Shown: positions 46,460-59,768 of the stretch, in pieces
How positions within the stretch are numbered: position 1 is the stretch's first letter
Layout: each line of letters begins with the position of its first letter
NCBI GenBank assembly: GCA_021811145.1
Contig: JAJZPN010000004.1
Span: 1 to 64,000, forward strand
Origin: Pseudomonadota bacterium
GTDB taxonomy: Bacteria; Pseudomonadota; Gammaproteobacteria; Burkholderiales; Ferrovaceae
Reading direction: 5' to 3'
DNA: 64,000 bases
Program-made: the position numbers and the translations under genes
The notes under the pieces: model-generated
Databases searched by the model: none
The model's input: the letters and a program-made list of their open reading frames with translations, nothing else
What the model was told of the DNA's origin: nothing

Positions 46460-46837
46460 TCGAATAACCTCTACCAATCAATAAAGTACTAATTGTTGTA
46501 AACGGCCACAAAGGCAAAATTTTTTACCCAGACATCTTGTTTGTCCCATGTTGTGGGGCAAAGTTTCAGGAGCTTAGCATTTAACTAAGTTTTTATACCG
46601 GGCATAGGATGATACAGCCATAACGGTTTTAGGGCAACCCATTTCTAGCTATCTGTTAGCAATAAATAGAATTGTCCGGTTTTGTAGCATATAAGGTGTC
46701 CGTTTGGTTTAACAGCGGATGACTTGTTCAGGCGGACTGACAGGGCGAATCCAATTGGAATGTGAGTAAGTTACTTATAACTTACGATTAACACAAAGCT
46801 GTCGCTAGTATTTAATTAATTAGCTGCCACTTATTAA
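46460..46837. other. intergenic region between aroB and gltB
   Basis: This 378-base stretch contains no supported gene. It holds the presumed gltB promoter and leader on the minus strand, but no clear -35/-10 pair stands out. Two structural features are visible: a perfect 8-base inverted repeat with a four-base loop at 46766-46785, and a weak plus-strand hairpin (CTTAG/CTAAG, about 46573-46589) followed by five Ts. The dgt gene often found between aroB and gltB in betaproteobacteria is absent. Confidence 0.5.
46766..46785. repeat. inverted repeat upstream of gltB
   Basis: GTAAGTTA and TAACTTAC are perfect reverse complements separated by CTTA. The site lies about 310 bases before the gltB start and 52 bases after the aroB stop. 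It may be an operator, or a weak hairpin in the 3' region of aroB mRNA. There is no T run on either side for a standard terminator. Confidence 0.45.
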
Positions 46838-47956
46838 TTAAACCGGTTTTTCAGTGGTGGAACCGATAAATTGTCCAGTGTTTGGTGATAACGCCTCTTT
46901 AATTAAATCTTCATTCACCTCTTGAGAGAGTACTGCTTTACCTAGTTGTTTAAGAAGCACATAACGAATCTTGCCTGCGTCTACTTTTTTATCTCCTGCC
47001 ATGATTTCTAAGTAACGATCAACGCCAAGATCTGGTGCTTTTGAGGGTAAATGAAGGGCTGTTGATAAACTGATAATACGTTGTAGATCGCTCTCAGGTA
47101 ACCAGCCTAAGCGCTGAGAGACTACGCTCGCAATTAACATACCCACAGCCACTGCTTCGCCGTGGAGCCATGCACCATAACCCATTCCTGTTTCAATAGC
47201 ATGACCAAAGGTATGACCAAAATTAAGTAGTGCTCTCAATCCTGTTGTTTCAAACTCGTCCTCTGCCACGATCATAGCTTTGTTATGACAAGAGCGATAA
47301 ATGGCTTCAGTGAGTGTTTCCTGATCTCGTTGATTCAAGAGCGTGCTGTGATTTTCAAGCCAAGTAATAAATTCAGTGTCGCGGATAAAACCATATTTGA
47401 TGACTTCAGAGAGCCCTGCTCGGTATTCTCTATCTGGTAATGTGCGTAAGGTGTCGGTGTCTGCTAGAACCAAGCGCGGTTGATGAAAAGCACCAATTAA
47501 ATTTTTACCTAAAGGATGATTAATACCCGTTTTACCCCCCACTGAAGAATCAACTTGAGCAAGCAATGTGGTAGGTATTTGAATAAAGTGAATACCACGC
47601 AAAAAGGTCGCCGCCGCAAAGCCTGTTAAATCGCCAATTACGCCACCGCCCAAAGCAATCAAAGTTGAACGACGTTCAAAACGCGCCTCAACCAGCGCAT
47701 CTAAAATTAAGCGGTAAGACTCAAAATTTTTATAACTTTCTCCATCAGGAAGAATCACTTCTTTTACCAATAGGCCAGTTTCTTTAAGGGTATGTTTAAG
47801 GGTTTGAAGATAGAGGGGGGCTACAGTCTCATTGGTGACAATCATCACCTGTTTGCCACTTATGTGGGGTGTGATGAGAGAACTGTCTGACAATAACCCT
47901 GAGCCAATGTGAATAGGATAGGCGCGGCCAAATAAATCAACGCTGAGTGTTTTCAT
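46838..47956 (-). CDS. aroB: 3-dehydroquinate synthase
   Basis: AroB is the NAD- and metal-dependent second enzyme of the shikimate pathway, converting DAHP to 3-dehydroquinate. The 372-residue product has the NAD-binding segment [21 protein letters not shown] near 105, the [19 protein letters not shown] motif near 130, and the metal-site histidines in [12 protein letters not shown]. It overlaps the end of aroK by 20 bases, the normal aroKB arrangement. Confidence 0.97.
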   Translation of the reverse strand: MKTLSVDLFGRAYPIHIGSGLLSDSSLITPHISGKQVMIVTNETVAPLYLQTLKHTLKETGLLVKEVILPDGESYKNFESYRLILDALVEARFERRSTLIALGGGVIGDLTGFAAATFLRGIHFIQIPTTLLAQVDSSVGGKTGINHPLGKNLIGAFHQPRLVLADTDTLRTLPDREYRAGLSEVIKYGFIRDTEFITWLENHSTLLNQRDQETLTEAIYRSCHNKAMIVAEDEFETTGLRALLNFGHTFGHAIETGMGYGAWLHGEAVAVGMLIASVVSQRLGWLPESDLQRIISLSTALHLPSKAPDLGVDRYLEIMAGDKKVDAGKIRYVLLKQLGKAVLSQEVNEDLIKEALSPNTGQFIGSTTEKPV

Positions 47957-48482
47957 GATGGGCTAAATAATCAGTAATGGTTTTTTCAATAAAAGTAATC
48001 AGTTTATCAATACTGTGACTAACCGTATCCACTTCAATATGAGCGGTTTCTTGATATAGAGGATCACGCTCCCCAAAGAGTTGCTGGAGTTTTTTTAAGG
48101 GATCAGTGTTTTGTAATAAGGGACGCTGACGGTCTTTTTTAGTTCTTTTCCATAGGTCCTCAACTCGTGCTCGTAAGTACAGAGTGACCCCTTTAGTGTG
48201 CAGTAGTCGACGGGTCTCGGCATTTAATACCGCCCCGCCACCTGTAGCGAGAACAATGCCCGGTTTATCAACCAACTCTTTGATGAGTTCAGCTTCGCGC
48301 AGCCTAAAACCTTGTTCGCCCTCTAACTCAAAAATGGTGGCAATAGAAACACCAGTACGCGCTTCTAATTCATGATCGGCATCAATAAACTCTAAGTGCA
48401 GTTTTTTAGCCAGTTGTCGACCAACTGTTGTTTTTCCTGCACCCATCAAACCAATTAAAAAAATGTTAGGAAATGTGTTCAT
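47937..48482 (-). CDS. aroK: shikimate kinase
   Basis: AroK phosphorylates shikimate with ATP. The 181-residue form begins at the ATG at 48482 and has the Walker [10 protein letters not shown] at about 10-18, the shikimate-binding DADHELE, and GGGAVL. The frame is open upstream to 48554, but that would overlap the divergent mrcA start and add 24 residues without homology, so the internal ATG is preferred. In many relatives pilMNOPQ sits between this gene and mrcA; here only 61 bases separate them. Confidence 0.95.
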   Translation of the reverse strand: MNTFPNIFLIGLMGAGKTTVGRQLAKKLHLEFIDADHELEARTGVSIATIFELEGEQGFRLREAELIKELVDKPGIVLATGGGAVLNAETRRLLHTKGVTLYLRARVEDLWKRTKKDRQRPLLQNTDPLKKLQQLFGERDPLYQETAHIEVDTVSHSIDKLITFIEKTITDYLAHHENTQR

Positions 48483-48543
48483 ACTGTTATTGTACCCGGG
48501 CACCGCATATAATGGCGAGTAACCGTTTATGAGATGATGAATT

Positions 48544-50790
48544 ATGTTCTTCAAAAGATTGCTCTTGCCATTTGGCGTTCTGGTGGCGTTAGGGCTTACC
48601 GGTGCGGCTCTCGTAGTGCTTGCTATGGCATTAATCTACCCCAGCCTTCCGTCTCTGGAAGCCATGACTGATTATCGTCCTAAGGTACCATTACGGGTAT
48701 TTACTGCTGACAATCAATTAATTGGCGAATTCGGTGAAGAAAAGCGTGTTGTAATGAAATTACGTACCGTCCCTTTAAGAATGCGCCAAGCCATTTTAGC
48801 TGCAGAGGACGACCGTTTTTATCAACATGGAGCGGTAGATTATCAGGGGGTATTAAGAGCTTTTATGGCTGATATCTTCTCTGGTAGCGCCAAAGAAGGA
48901 GCCAGTACCATTACCATGCAGGTGGCGAGAAACTTCTTTTTAAGTAACGAGCGCACTGTCACCCGTAAAGTATCAGAAATTCTATTGGCCTATAAAATTG
49001 AAAGTAATTTGTCTAAAGACCAAATCTTAGAGCTTTACATTAACCAAATTTATTTAGGTCAACGTGCCTATGGCTTTGGGGCGGCAGCCTATACTTACTA
49101 TGGTAAACCTCTTGATCAGCTAACAGTTGCCGAGATGGCTATGCTGGCAGGGCTGCCTAAGGCCCCCTCTCGTTATAATCCAATGATTAACCCAAAACGT
49201 GCCGCCTTAAGACAGCAGTATGTATTAAGACGCATGCGCGAATTAAATTATATTAATGTAGCAGAATACAATTATGCACTCCTGCATCCAGGTCGTGTGG
49301 CTGACAGTCACTCGATTTACTCAGTCAAAGCAGATTATGTAGCTGAGATGGTGCGTCAATATATGGTCAAAGCCTATGGTGAAAGAGTATATGGCCTTGG
49401 TTATAAAGTCATTACGACCCTTTATAAACCTAATCAAAATGCCGCCTTTGATGCAGTTCGTCGGGGAGTCATGGCCTATGATCATCGCCATGGTTACCGC
49501 GGCCCTGAAGACAGCGTAGAGCTGCCTGATAATGCTGTAACCGATGCCGATCTTGAGGATGCACTCTCTGATTATGATATTAGTAATGCCTTATATCCTG
49601 CTGTGGTGATTGATGCCTCAGCTCAAGAGGTACGAGCTTATGTCAAAACTGCTGGTGTCATGATTCTGCGTGGAGAACAACTTAAATTTGTGCAAGCAGC
49701 GCTTGGTGATAAAGCCAAACCAAATTTACGTATTAAACGTGGATCAATTATTCGTCTTGAACAAGAGGATAATGGGACTTGGATTATCTCTGAGTACCCC
49801 AAGGTACAGGCGGCATTGGTATCTTTAGATAGTCATAGTGGAGCCATTCGTGCTTTAGTAGGTGGTTTTGACTTTGATAACAGCAAATACAATCATGCAC
49901 TACAAGCCTATCGCCAACCTGGATCAAGCTTTAAGCCCTTTATTTATTCAGCAGCCCTAGAAAAAGGGTATATGCCAGCAACACTAATGGATGATCTACC
50001 GATTTCCATTAATGATCCCAATTTAAATGGCGGACAACCCTGGCAGCCACACAATTATGAGAATGAATATTTAGGACCGATGCCCTTACGATTAGCACTA
50101 GCTAAATCAAAAAACATGGTAGCGATTCGGTTATTACAAGCGATTACTCCAAGTTACGCTCACCAGTATATTACGCGCTTTGGTTTTGATCCTGATCGCC
50201 ACCCACCCTATTTAAGTATGGCCTTGGGTTCAGGACTTGCTACGCCAATACAAATGGCAACTGCCTATGCGGTATTTGCCAATGGCGGCTTTAGAGTCAA
50301 ACCGTTTTACATTGACCGTATTATTGATGCGCAAGGCAAAATCATCAGTCAGACCATCCCACAGGTAGCCGGTGAAGGGGCAGAACAGGTGATTGATGAG
50401 CGTAACGCTTTTGTGATGAGAAGCATGTTGAAGGAAGTGATCCGTCAAGGTACCGCAGAGAAAGCGCAGGTATTAGGACGAAGTGACATTGCTGGTAAAA
50501 CAGGGACCACTAATGATTTGGTGGATGCGTGGTTTACTGGTTTTCAGCCCTCCCTTGTGGCGGTGGCATGGGTAGGGTTTGATAAACCAGTGACCTTAGG
50601 TTCAGGGGAGACCGGGGCGCATGCGGCGTTACCTATTTGGATTGATTACATGGCCGTCGCACTCAATCACATCCCAGAAGCCCAAGAAACAATGCCCCCA
50701 GGGGTGGCTTATGTGCCGATCAATCCTAATACAGGTAAACCAGATCCCTCAGGTGCAGTAAAAGATTTTGTGTATACAGATAACAGGTAA
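48544..50790 (+). CDS. mrcA: class A penicillin-binding protein 1A
   Basis: This 748-residue enzyme both polymerises and cross-links peptidoglycan. It has an N-terminal membrane anchor (about 8-30), a GT51 glycosyltransferase domain with catalytic EDDRFYQHGAVD and GASTITMQVARNFFL at about 85-140, an OB-like insert, and a transpeptidase domain. Active-site motifs of the latter are SxxK in QPGSSFKPF, SxN in SKNM, and KTG in AGKTGTTND. It is divergent from aroK and three bases before the next gene. Confidence 0.95.
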   Translation: MFFKRLLLPFGVLVALGLTGAALVVLAMALIYPSLPSLEAMTDYRPKVPLRVFTADNQLIGEFGEEKRVVMKLRTVPLRMRQAILAAEDDRFYQHGAVDYQGVLRAFMADIFSGSAKEGASTITMQVARNFFLSNERTVTRKVSEILLAYKIESNLSKDQILELYINQIYLGQRAYGFGAAAYTYYGKPLDQLTVAEMAMLAGLPKAPSRYNPMINPKRAALRQQYVLRRMRELNYINVAEYNYALLHPGRVADSHSIYSVKADYVAEMVRQYMVKAYGERVYGLGYKVITTLYKPNQNAAFDAVRRGVMAYDHRHGYRGPEDSVELPDNAVTDADLEDALSDYDISNALYPAVVIDASAQEVRAYVKTAGVMILRGEQLKFVQAALGDKAKPNLRIKRGSIIRLEQEDNGTWIISEYPKVQAALVSLDSHSGAIRALVGGFDFDNSKYNHALQAYRQPGSSFKPFIYSAALEKGYMPATLMDDLPISINDPNLNGGQPWQPHNYENEYLGPMPLRLALAKSKNMVAIRLLQAITPSYAHQYITRFGFDPDRHPPYLSMALGSGLATPIQMATAYAVFANGGFRVKPFYIDRIIDAQGKIISQTIPQVAGEGAEQVIDERNAFVMRSMLKEVIRQGTAEKAQVLGRSDIAGKTGTTNDLVDAWFTGFQPSLVAVAWVGFDKPVTLGSGETGAHAALPIWIDYMAVALNHIPEAQETMPPGVAYVPINPNTGKPDPSGAVKDFVYTDNR

Positions 50791-50793
50791 GTC

Positions 50794-52397
<1,604 letters not shown>

Positions 52398-52423
52398 TTA
52401 AAAATGATTGAACTTTATCATTC

Positions 52424-52452
52424 ATTCTTGACTCTACCATTCGGTTGGTCAA
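52424..52452 (-). promoter_or_regulatory. candidate hemB promoter
   Basis: On the minus strand a -35 hexamer TTGACC (52447-52452) and -10 hexamer AAGAAT (52424-52429) are 17 bases apart, giving a start near 52417 and a leader of about 38 bases. The -35 overlaps an inverted repeat at 52444-52470 that could act as an operator or as the first stem of a plus-strand RNA. Confidence 0.45.
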
Positions 52453-52554
52453 TTACTGTTAATTACCAACGCCTGCTCTCTCCCTATGCAGGTGCCTTAT
52501 TTTTTAATATAGGCCTTTACCCCCCACCCTTCCCAATTGTGGGGGGTTTTTTTT
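52440..52554 (+). ncRNA. candidate small RNA with three stem-loops
   Basis: Between hemB and engB, both on the minus strand, the plus strand can fold into three successive hairpins. Stem 1 pairs GTTGGT with ACCAAC and AATTA with TAATT (52444-52470, one bulged C, loop CTGT). Stem 2 pairs CCTGC with GCAGG (52472-52492) with an 11-base loop TCTCTCCCTAT. Stem 3 pairs CCCCCCAC with GTGGGGGG (52520-52546), loop CCTTCCCAATT, followed by eight Ts. C-rich loops resembling anti-Shine-Dalgarno sequence and a long U tail are typical of Hfq-dependent regulators. No strong promoter is visible: TTGAAC (52408-52413) has only a poor -10. The 5' end is a guess. Confidence 0.42.
52520..52554 (+). terminator. 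strong rho-independent terminator, plus strand
   Basis: An 8-base GC-rich perfect stem (52520-52527 with 52539-52546) is followed directly by eight Ts. The T run lies on the plus strand only; on the minus strand, where the flanking genes lie, the hairpin is followed by TAAAGGCC. No plus-strand protein gene lies upstream, which suggests an unannotated plus-strand transcript. Confidence 0.75.
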
Positions 52555-52555
52555 A

Positions 52556-53176
52556 CTACTCTCCGTCTAACTCATTAATTTGATTGTCTTTTTTAAAGAA
52601 TGAGTGGAGTATTTCAGTAACTTCATCAAACCCTTGTCGTGTGTGACTAGAAAATGGCACCACTTGATAGGGTAATTTTAATGACTTTAATTCATTTTTA
52701 ACTTCAAGTAGGACCTTGGTTTGGCCACCTCGACCTAATTTATCCGCTTTAGTTAATAAAATGAGTAAGGGTTTACCGGTAGGCTCAAACCACTCGAGTA
52801 GTTGTCGGTCAAGATTGGTGAGCGGATGACGAATATCCATTAATACCACCAAAGCCTGTAAGGATTCTCGATAGGTTAGGTAATCTGATAATAGTTTTTG
52901 CCAATGTAATTTAACAGAGAGGGGTACTTCAGCGTAGCCATAACCTGGTAAATCCACCAAAAAGCACTCATCTCCCAGCGAAAAGTAGTTAATGTGCTGC
53001 GTTCTTCCGGGAGTTTTACTGGTAAAGGCGAGTTTCCTTTGTTGCGTTAAACAATTAATAGCACTGGATTTACCAGCATTAGAACGACCAGCAAAGGCTA
53101 CCTCGATAATGTCGTCCTTGGGTAAGCCTTTCCATTCGTTAACAGTAATAAAAAATTTAGCTTGCTGAAAATTCAC
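52556..53176 (-). CDS. engB: ribosome biogenesis GTP-binding protein EngB (YsxC/YihA)
   Basis: EngB is an essential small GTPase for 50S subunit assembly. The 206-residue product shows G1 GRSNAGKSSAIN near 30, the PGRTQHINYF switch region, G3 DLPGYG near 75, and G4 TKADK near 143. The length is typical. It lies 11 bases after hemL and may be transcribed with it. Confidence 0.96.
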   Translation of the reverse strand: MNFQQAKFFITVNEWKGLPKDDIIEVAFAGRSNAGKSSAINCLTQQRKLAFTSKTPGRTQHINYFSLGDECFLVDLPGYGYAEVPLSVKLHWQKLLSDYLTYRESLQALVVLMDIRHPLTNLDRQLLEWFEPTGKPLLILLTKADKLGRGGQTKVLLEVKNELKSLKLPYQVVPFSSHTRQGFDEVTEILHSFFKKDNQINELDGE

Positions 53177-53187
53177 GCTGATTGTCC

Positions 53188-54474
53188 TTAGCCTGCTAAC
53201 TCACAAAATACTTTTTCGGCGGCTTCCAGTGTTTCATGTAACTCTTGTGTGCCATGCACTGAGGACACGAATCCTGCCTCATAAGCAGAGGGGGCCATAT
53301 AGATCCCTTCTTTTAGCATGCCATGGAAGAAACGTTTGAATAAGTCGATGTCCGCTTTCATCACGCCTTCTAAATTAATTGGACACTCTTTCTGGAAATG
53401 TAACCCAAACATGCCACCCACCGAGCATGAGGAGAGGGCAAAGCCATAGCGTGAGCCAATGTCAGTGATGCCATCCATGACAGCGCGTGTCATATCCCCC
53501 AAGCGTTCAAATAACCCCGGTTCACTGGCTAATTCTAAATTAATTAAGCCTGCTGTCACGGCAACCGGGTTGCCTGATAGAGTTCCTGCTTGATAGACCG
53601 GACCTAAGGGAGCCAAATGCTCCATAATCTCGCGTCGTCCTCCAAAGGCCGCTAAGGGCATACCGCCACCGATTACTTTTCCTAGGGTAGTGAGATCAGG
53701 TTGAATGCCATAAATTGACTGAGCACCACCTAGCGCCACTCGAAAGCCTGTCATGACCTCATCAAAAATCAATACCGCACCATATTGTTGGGTTAATTCG
53801 CGGCAGGCCTGTAAAAATTCACGCTGCGGCAGAACCATATTCATGTTGCCTGCGATGGGTTCAACGATAATGGCAGCGATCTCTTCGCCGTAGCGCTGAA
53901 AACACTCTTTCAGGGCACTGGCGTCGTTATAGGGTAATACTAGGGTGTGTGAGGCCAGATCAGCTGGAATACCTTTTGAATCAGGTTGCCCTAGGGTGAG
54001 CGCTCCTGAACCTGCTTTCACTAACAACGCATCACCATGACCATGGTAACAACCGTCAAATTTGATGATGTTAGTGCGTCCTGTAAAGCCACGGGCTAGA
54101 CGTATGGCGCTCATGGTGGCTTCAGTTCCTGAACTGGTTAAGCGCACCATTTCAATGGAGGGGACGAGACTAATAATTCTTTCTGCCAAATCAATTTCAA
54201 GCTCAGTGGGTGCACCAAAACTCATGCCGTCTTGGGCCACACGGCATACCGCATTAACAATCTCTGGGTGAGCATGGCCGTGCAGTAGGGGTCCCCAGGA
54301 ACAGACGTAATCAATATATTCACGACCCTCTGCGTCCCAAAAGCGTGGTCCATTGCCCTTTTTAAAAAAACGGGGTGTTCCCCCTACGCTACGAAAAGCC
54401 CTTACTGGGGAGTTGACTCCACCGGGGATGACAAGTTGTGCACGATTAAAAAGTTGTTCATTAGGCGTGTTCAT
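53188..54474 (-). CDS. hemL: glutamate-1-semialdehyde 2,1-aminomutase
   Basis: HemL is a PLP enzyme that makes 5-aminolevulinate, the first committed heme precursor. The 428-residue product has the N-terminal [27 protein letters not shown] near 125, and the PLP-lysine segment [18 protein letters not shown] near 265. The ATG at 54474 was chosen because AAGGA lies about seven bases upstream; the frame extends to 54492 without such a site. The start overlaps the end of thiE by 14 bases. Confidence 0.96.
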   Translation of the reverse strand: MNTPNEQLFNRAQLVIPGGVNSPVRAFRSVGGTPRFFKKGNGPRFWDAEGREYIDYVCSWGPLLHGHAHPEIVNAVCRVAQDGMSFGAPTELEIDLAERIISLVPSIEMVRLTSSGTEATMSAIRLARGFTGRTNIIKFDGCYHGHGDALLVKAGSGALTLGQPDSKGIPADLASHTLVLPYNDASALKECFQRYGEEIAAIIVEPIAGNMNMVLPQREFLQACRELTQQYGAVLIFDEVMTGFRVALGGAQSIYGIQPDLTTLGKVIGGGMPLAAFGGRREIMEHLAPLGPVYQAGTLSGNPVAVTAGLINLELASEPGLFERLGDMTRAVMDGITDIGSRYGFALSSCSVGGMFGLHFQKECPINLEGVMKADIDLFKRFFHGMLKEGIYMAPSAYEAGFVSSVHGTQELHETLEAAEKVFCELAG

Positions 54475-55120
54475 GCTGCTTCCTTGCTTCAATAAGTTGT
54501 TGGAATTGTTGTACTGTACTGTCTAAGGTAGTTAAGTCAGACAAAGCCTGTACTACAGCAATGGCTGTAACCCCTTCATTTAATACTAGATTTGCATTAA
54601 GAAGAGTAATGCCACCGATGGCAACCGTTGGTATCGCTAACACGGCTTGAGATTCTCTAAACAAGTGTAACGGCGCCTGTACAGCCTGAGGTTTAGTGTG
54701 TGAGGCAAAAACACTGCCAAAGGCCACATAGTCAGCCCCCTGTTGTTGGGCCTTAACGGCTAACTCAAGACTGTGGTAGCAAGAGGCTCCCACCATCAGT
54801 GAATGAGAGGGGTAGCGCTGTTTAAGTTCAGTTAAAGAGAGGTCACTTGCCCCTAAGTGAACGCCATGAGCATTAATTGTAATCGCTAAATCTACCTGAT
54901 CGTTAATGATTAAATGGCCATTATGGCGAGTGATGAGTTGATTAAGAAGCTTGGCTTCTTTGACTTTCTGTTGCTCTGGTAGATTTTTGCGCCGATACTG
55001 AAACCATTGCACATGGTGTGAGAGGAGTCGTTCGGCCCATTCAATTAATTGATTTAAGCTGAAAGACTCTGGGGTAATGGCGTAAAGGCCAGAGGGTGTG
55101 GCGTGCTTAATGTGTGTCAC
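54461..55120 (-). CDS. thiE: thiamine-phosphate synthase
   Basis: ThiE joins HMP pyrophosphate and the thiazole phosphate into thiamine phosphate. The 219-residue TIM barrel has [13 protein letters not shown] near 40-52, [19 protein letters not shown] near 75-95, and VAIGGI near 170 for phosphate binding. The usual QLRxK motif reads QYRRK. It overlaps thiD by 14 bases and hemL by 14 bases, so the three are translationally coupled. Confidence 0.93.
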   Translation of the reverse strand: MTHIKHATPSGLYAITPESFSLNQLIEWAERLLSHHVQWFQYRRKNLPEQQKVKEAKLLNQLITRHNGHLIINDQVDLAITINAHGVHLGASDLSLTELKQRYPSHSLMVGASCYHSLELAVKAQQQGADYVAFGSVFASHTKPQAVQAPLHLFRESQAVLAIPTVAIGGITLLNANLVLNEGVTAIAVVQALSDLTTLDSTVQQFQQLIEARKQHEHA

Positions 55121-55937
55121 CCGCGTGTCGATCCTCTCTAGCCCAGAACAATCGATCAGGAATGGGTTGTCCCATTCCTAAGCGAAAGGCGTCTTTAAGT
55201 GTTTGCCAGGTGTACTCTTGTGCTTCAGCCACAGCCTCAGCAATGTCTAATCCTTGAGCTAGTCCTGCTGCGATAGCAGAACTTAATGTACATCCTGAAC
55301 CATGATAGCTTCCTGATAAGCGCTCCCAGCCATCAGCACGAATCACTCCTTCACGACCGTAGAGCGTGTTAATCACCTGTGTAGTGTGGTGATGGGTGCC
55401 GGTAATCAAGACATATTCACAACCGGTGGCAAGAATGTCTTCGGCGGCCAGTGTTAAATCTTGATTCTCTTCCTCGAGATTGTCATCGGAGGTAAGTCTT
55501 AGTATTTCAAGAGTGTTGGGAGTGATGATAGTGGACTGCGGGATAATCAAATCTTTAAGAGCAGCAATCATATCCTCAGAGGCTAACTCGTCTCCTCGGC
55601 CACTGGCTAATACGGGATCTAACACTAAAGGAATTTCCGGGTAATCCGAGACGATTTCAGCGATAGCAGCGATATTCTCAATACTCCCTAACACCCCCAG
55701 TTTGAATACCGAGACAGGAACATCCTCTAGAATACAACGTGCTTGATCAGCCACCCATTCTGCGTCAAGCGGAAAAATATCTTCCACGCCGGTGGTATCT
55801 TGAATGGTCACGCCCGTTACCACAGACAAAGGATGGCAACCCATACTCGATAGAGTCATGATGTCAGCTTGTAGTCCCGCCCCGCCGCTAGGGTCGGTGG
55901 CTGCAAAAACAAGTACGGCTGGTGGTGGAGTGGTCAT
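55107..55937 (-). CDS. thiD: hydroxymethylpyrimidine/phosphomethylpyrimidine kinase
   Basis: ThiD phosphorylates HMP and HMP phosphate, the product of ThiC. The 276-residue ribokinase-like protein has DPSGGAGLQADI near 15-26, TGVTIQDTTGV near 41-51, and the catalytic GSGCTLSSAIAAGLA near 213. It leads thiD-thiE-hemL and is divergent from the rubredoxin gene. Confidence 0.95.
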   Translation of the reverse strand: MTTPPPAVLVFAATDPSGGAGLQADIMTLSSMGCHPLSVVTGVTIQDTTGVEDIFPLDAEWVADQARCILEDVPVSVFKLGVLGSIENIAAIAEIVSDYPEIPLVLDPVLASGRGDELASEDMIAALKDLIIPQSTIITPNTLEILRLTSDDNLEEENQDLTLAAEDILATGCEYVLITGTHHHTTQVINTLYGREGVIRADGWERLSGSYHGSGCTLSSAIAAGLAQGLDIAEAVAEAQEYTWQTLKDAFRLGMGQPIPDRLFWAREDRHAGDTH

Positions 55938-56055
55938 GATACAGTTGCTCTAAAAGGCGTCCGGTTTTATGATGTTCGTTTTACGTGTTAATCCTTAGTT
56001 AGGGGGATTAATACGCTTAAGTAAAATTCATTTTAACTCAATTCTTAGGAAAAGT

Positions 56056-56238
56056 ATGAATACAGAAGCACCTTTTAAGACCTATTTATGTTTGATTTGT
56101 GGCTATATCTACGATGAAGAACAAGGTGATCCAGAGGAAGGGCTTGCCCCTGGAACACGTTGGGAAGATGTCCCGGTTAATTGGGTATGTCCTGAATGTG
56201 GCGCCAGAAAAGAAGATTTTGAGATGATTGAAATCTAA
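56056..56238 (+). CDS. rubA: rubredoxin
   Basis: This 60-residue one-iron electron carrier has the four cysteine ligands C12 and C15 (CLICG) and C45 and C48 (CPECG), plus the family aromatic residues Y18 and W44-region. AGGA lies seven bases before the ATG. Rubredoxin next to thiD-thiE-hemL is a known betaproteobacterial arrangement. Its partner reductase is not in the window. The last four bases overlap the end of convergent uppP. Confidence 0.95.
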   Translation: MNTEAPFKTYLCLICGYIYDEEQGDPEEGLAPGTRWEDVPVNWVCPECGARKEDFEMIEI

Positions 56239-57059
56239 CCGTTACTCCAATCAACCCATCCTTGATAGGCGCTAACGAGAATTAAGATACCAAATATAAT
56301 GCGGTAGTAAGCAAAAGAAGTAAAACGGTGCTGGCTGACAAAACGCAATAACGCCCGCACCGTAATAAAGGCAAAAATAAAGGAAAACACACTGCCTACA
56401 GCAAATAAAGCAATATCTTCATGGTGAAATAAGTGACGGTACTTGACCACTTCATATACCGTTGCTGCAAATAATGTGGGGATAGCCAAAAAGAAAGAAA
56501 ACTCCGTGGCGGCTTCTCGGGATAAACCAAAAAACAATGCTCCCATTATGGTGGCCCCTGAGCGTGAAGTGCCAGGAATTAACGCCAAAGACTGACAAAA
56601 GCCAATCTTGATCGCCGTTTGCCAATTCATGTCATCCACTGAATGGATAACGGGTTTTTCTTTTCTTGATTCAATCCATAGAATAAAAAAAGCACCAATA
56701 ATGAAAGCCAACGCCACAGGCAGTGGAGCAAACAGGGTAGCTTTGATTTTTTTGGCGAATAATAAACCCAAAACCGCTGCTGGCAGAAAAGCCAATAATA
56801 AATTAATGGCAAAACGTTGCGCTGTTTTATCCTGAGGTAGCCCCACTACGACTTGACCGATTTTACGACGATACTCCCAGCACACAGCAAGAATTGCTGC
56901 CAGTTGAATAACAATTTCAAAGACCTTACCTTTTTCATCGTTAAAATTAAGAAGGCTACCCGTTAAGATTAAATGCCCTGTTGATGAGACAGGTAAAAAT
57001 TCCGTTAATCCTTCTACTGTGCCTAATATCGCCGCCTTTAAAAGTAATAGACTACTCAC
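56235..57059 (-). CDS. uppP: undecaprenyl-diphosphatase
   Basis: UppP (BacA) recycles undecaprenyl diphosphate, the lipid carrier for peptidoglycan and LPS sugars. The 274-residue membrane protein has the signatures [17 protein letters not shown] (about 16-32) and [20 protein letters not shown] near 160-180, with seven to eight hydrophobic segments. The start is GTG with AAGGA six bases upstream. It lies nine bases after thiC, on the same strand. Confidence 0.95.
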   Translation of the reverse strand: MSSLLLLKAAILGTVEGLTEFLPVSSTGHLILTGSLLNFNDEKGKVFEIVIQLAAILAVCWEYRRKIGQVVVGLPQDKTAQRFAINLLLAFLPAAVLGLLFAKKIKATLFAPLPVALAFIIGAFFILWIESRKEKPVIHSVDDMNWQTAIKIGFCQSLALIPGTSRSGATIMGALFFGLSREAATEFSFFLAIPTLFAATVYEVVKYRHLFHHEDIALFAVGSVFSFIFAFITVRALLRFVSQHRFTSFAYYRIIFGILILVSAYQGWVDWSNG

Positions 57060-57068
57060 ACCACATCC

Positions 57069-59080
<2,012 letters not shown>

Positions 59081-59114
59081 TAGAATAAAGCTTTTAGCCT
59101 TCTGGGAGCCGTCC

Positions 59115-59768
59115 GTGAATACCGAACAAGCCCGCTTTAATATGGTTGAGCAGCAGATTCGTCCTTGGGACGTACTGGACTTCACTGTTCTTGATCTATT
59201 GTATGAAGTTAAAAGGGAAGAGTTTGTCCCGGCCCCCTATCGCCAGATGGCTTTTATGGATACTGAAATTCCTCTTCTTCATGGAGAGTCGATGCTCTCA
59301 CCAAAACTTGAGGCACGGTTATTACAATCCTTAGAATTGAAAGCACATCAGAACGTACTAGAAATTGGGACAGGTAGTGGTTACATGGCAGCCTTGATGA
59401 GTCGCCTTGCTAAGTCTGTTACAACCCTTGAAATTCATCATGATCTCGCCCAACAAGCCCAAGCTAAACTAAGTCGCAATGGATTGAACAATGTTTCAGT
59501 GGTTATTGGCGATGGAGCTCAAGGTTACGGCCAAGCACTGAACTGGGATGCAATTATTTTAAGTGGTTCTGTACCTCAATTACCGCAAGTGTTTCTCGAT
59601 CAACTGGCAGTGGGTGGCGTATTAGTGGCGGTAGTAGGGTTTGCTCCCACCATGTCTGTTACACGGGTCAGACGTCTGGGTGAAAGAGACTATCACACAG
59701 AAATACTCTTTGAGACAGTGATTCCTGCTTTACATCATGTGGAAAAAACATCACGTTTTGAGTTTTAA
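59115..59768 (+). CDS. pcm: protein-L-isoaspartate O-methyltransferase family protein
   Basis: The 217-residue protein has the SAM-binding motif VLEIGTGSGYMAALM near 80 and the N-terminal MNTEQARFNMVEQQIRPWDV, characteristic of a betaproteobacterial PCMT-like subfamily normally found ahead of tolC. It may repair isoaspartate residues, but this subfamily differs from classical Pcm and its substrate is unproven. The start codon is GTG; TAGAAT at 59081-59086 is a plausible -10. It is followed here by convergent greB instead of tolC, with a four-base overlap of the ends. Confidence 0.85.
   Translation: MNTEQARFNMVEQQIRPWDVLDFTVLDLLYEVKREEFVPAPYRQMAFMDTEIPLLHGESMLSPKLEARLLQSLELKAHQNVLEIGTGSGYMAALMSRLAKSVTTLEIHHDLAQQAQAKLSRNGLNNVSVVIGDGAQGYGQALNWDAIILSGSVPQLPQVFLDQLAVGGVLVAVVGFAPTMSVTRVRRLGERDYHTEILFETVIPALHHVEKTSRFEF

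Noticed and set aside
46573-46594. Small plus-strand hairpin with T run upstream of gltB
   Set aside because: The stem has only five Watson-Crick pairs and no plus-strand gene precedes it.
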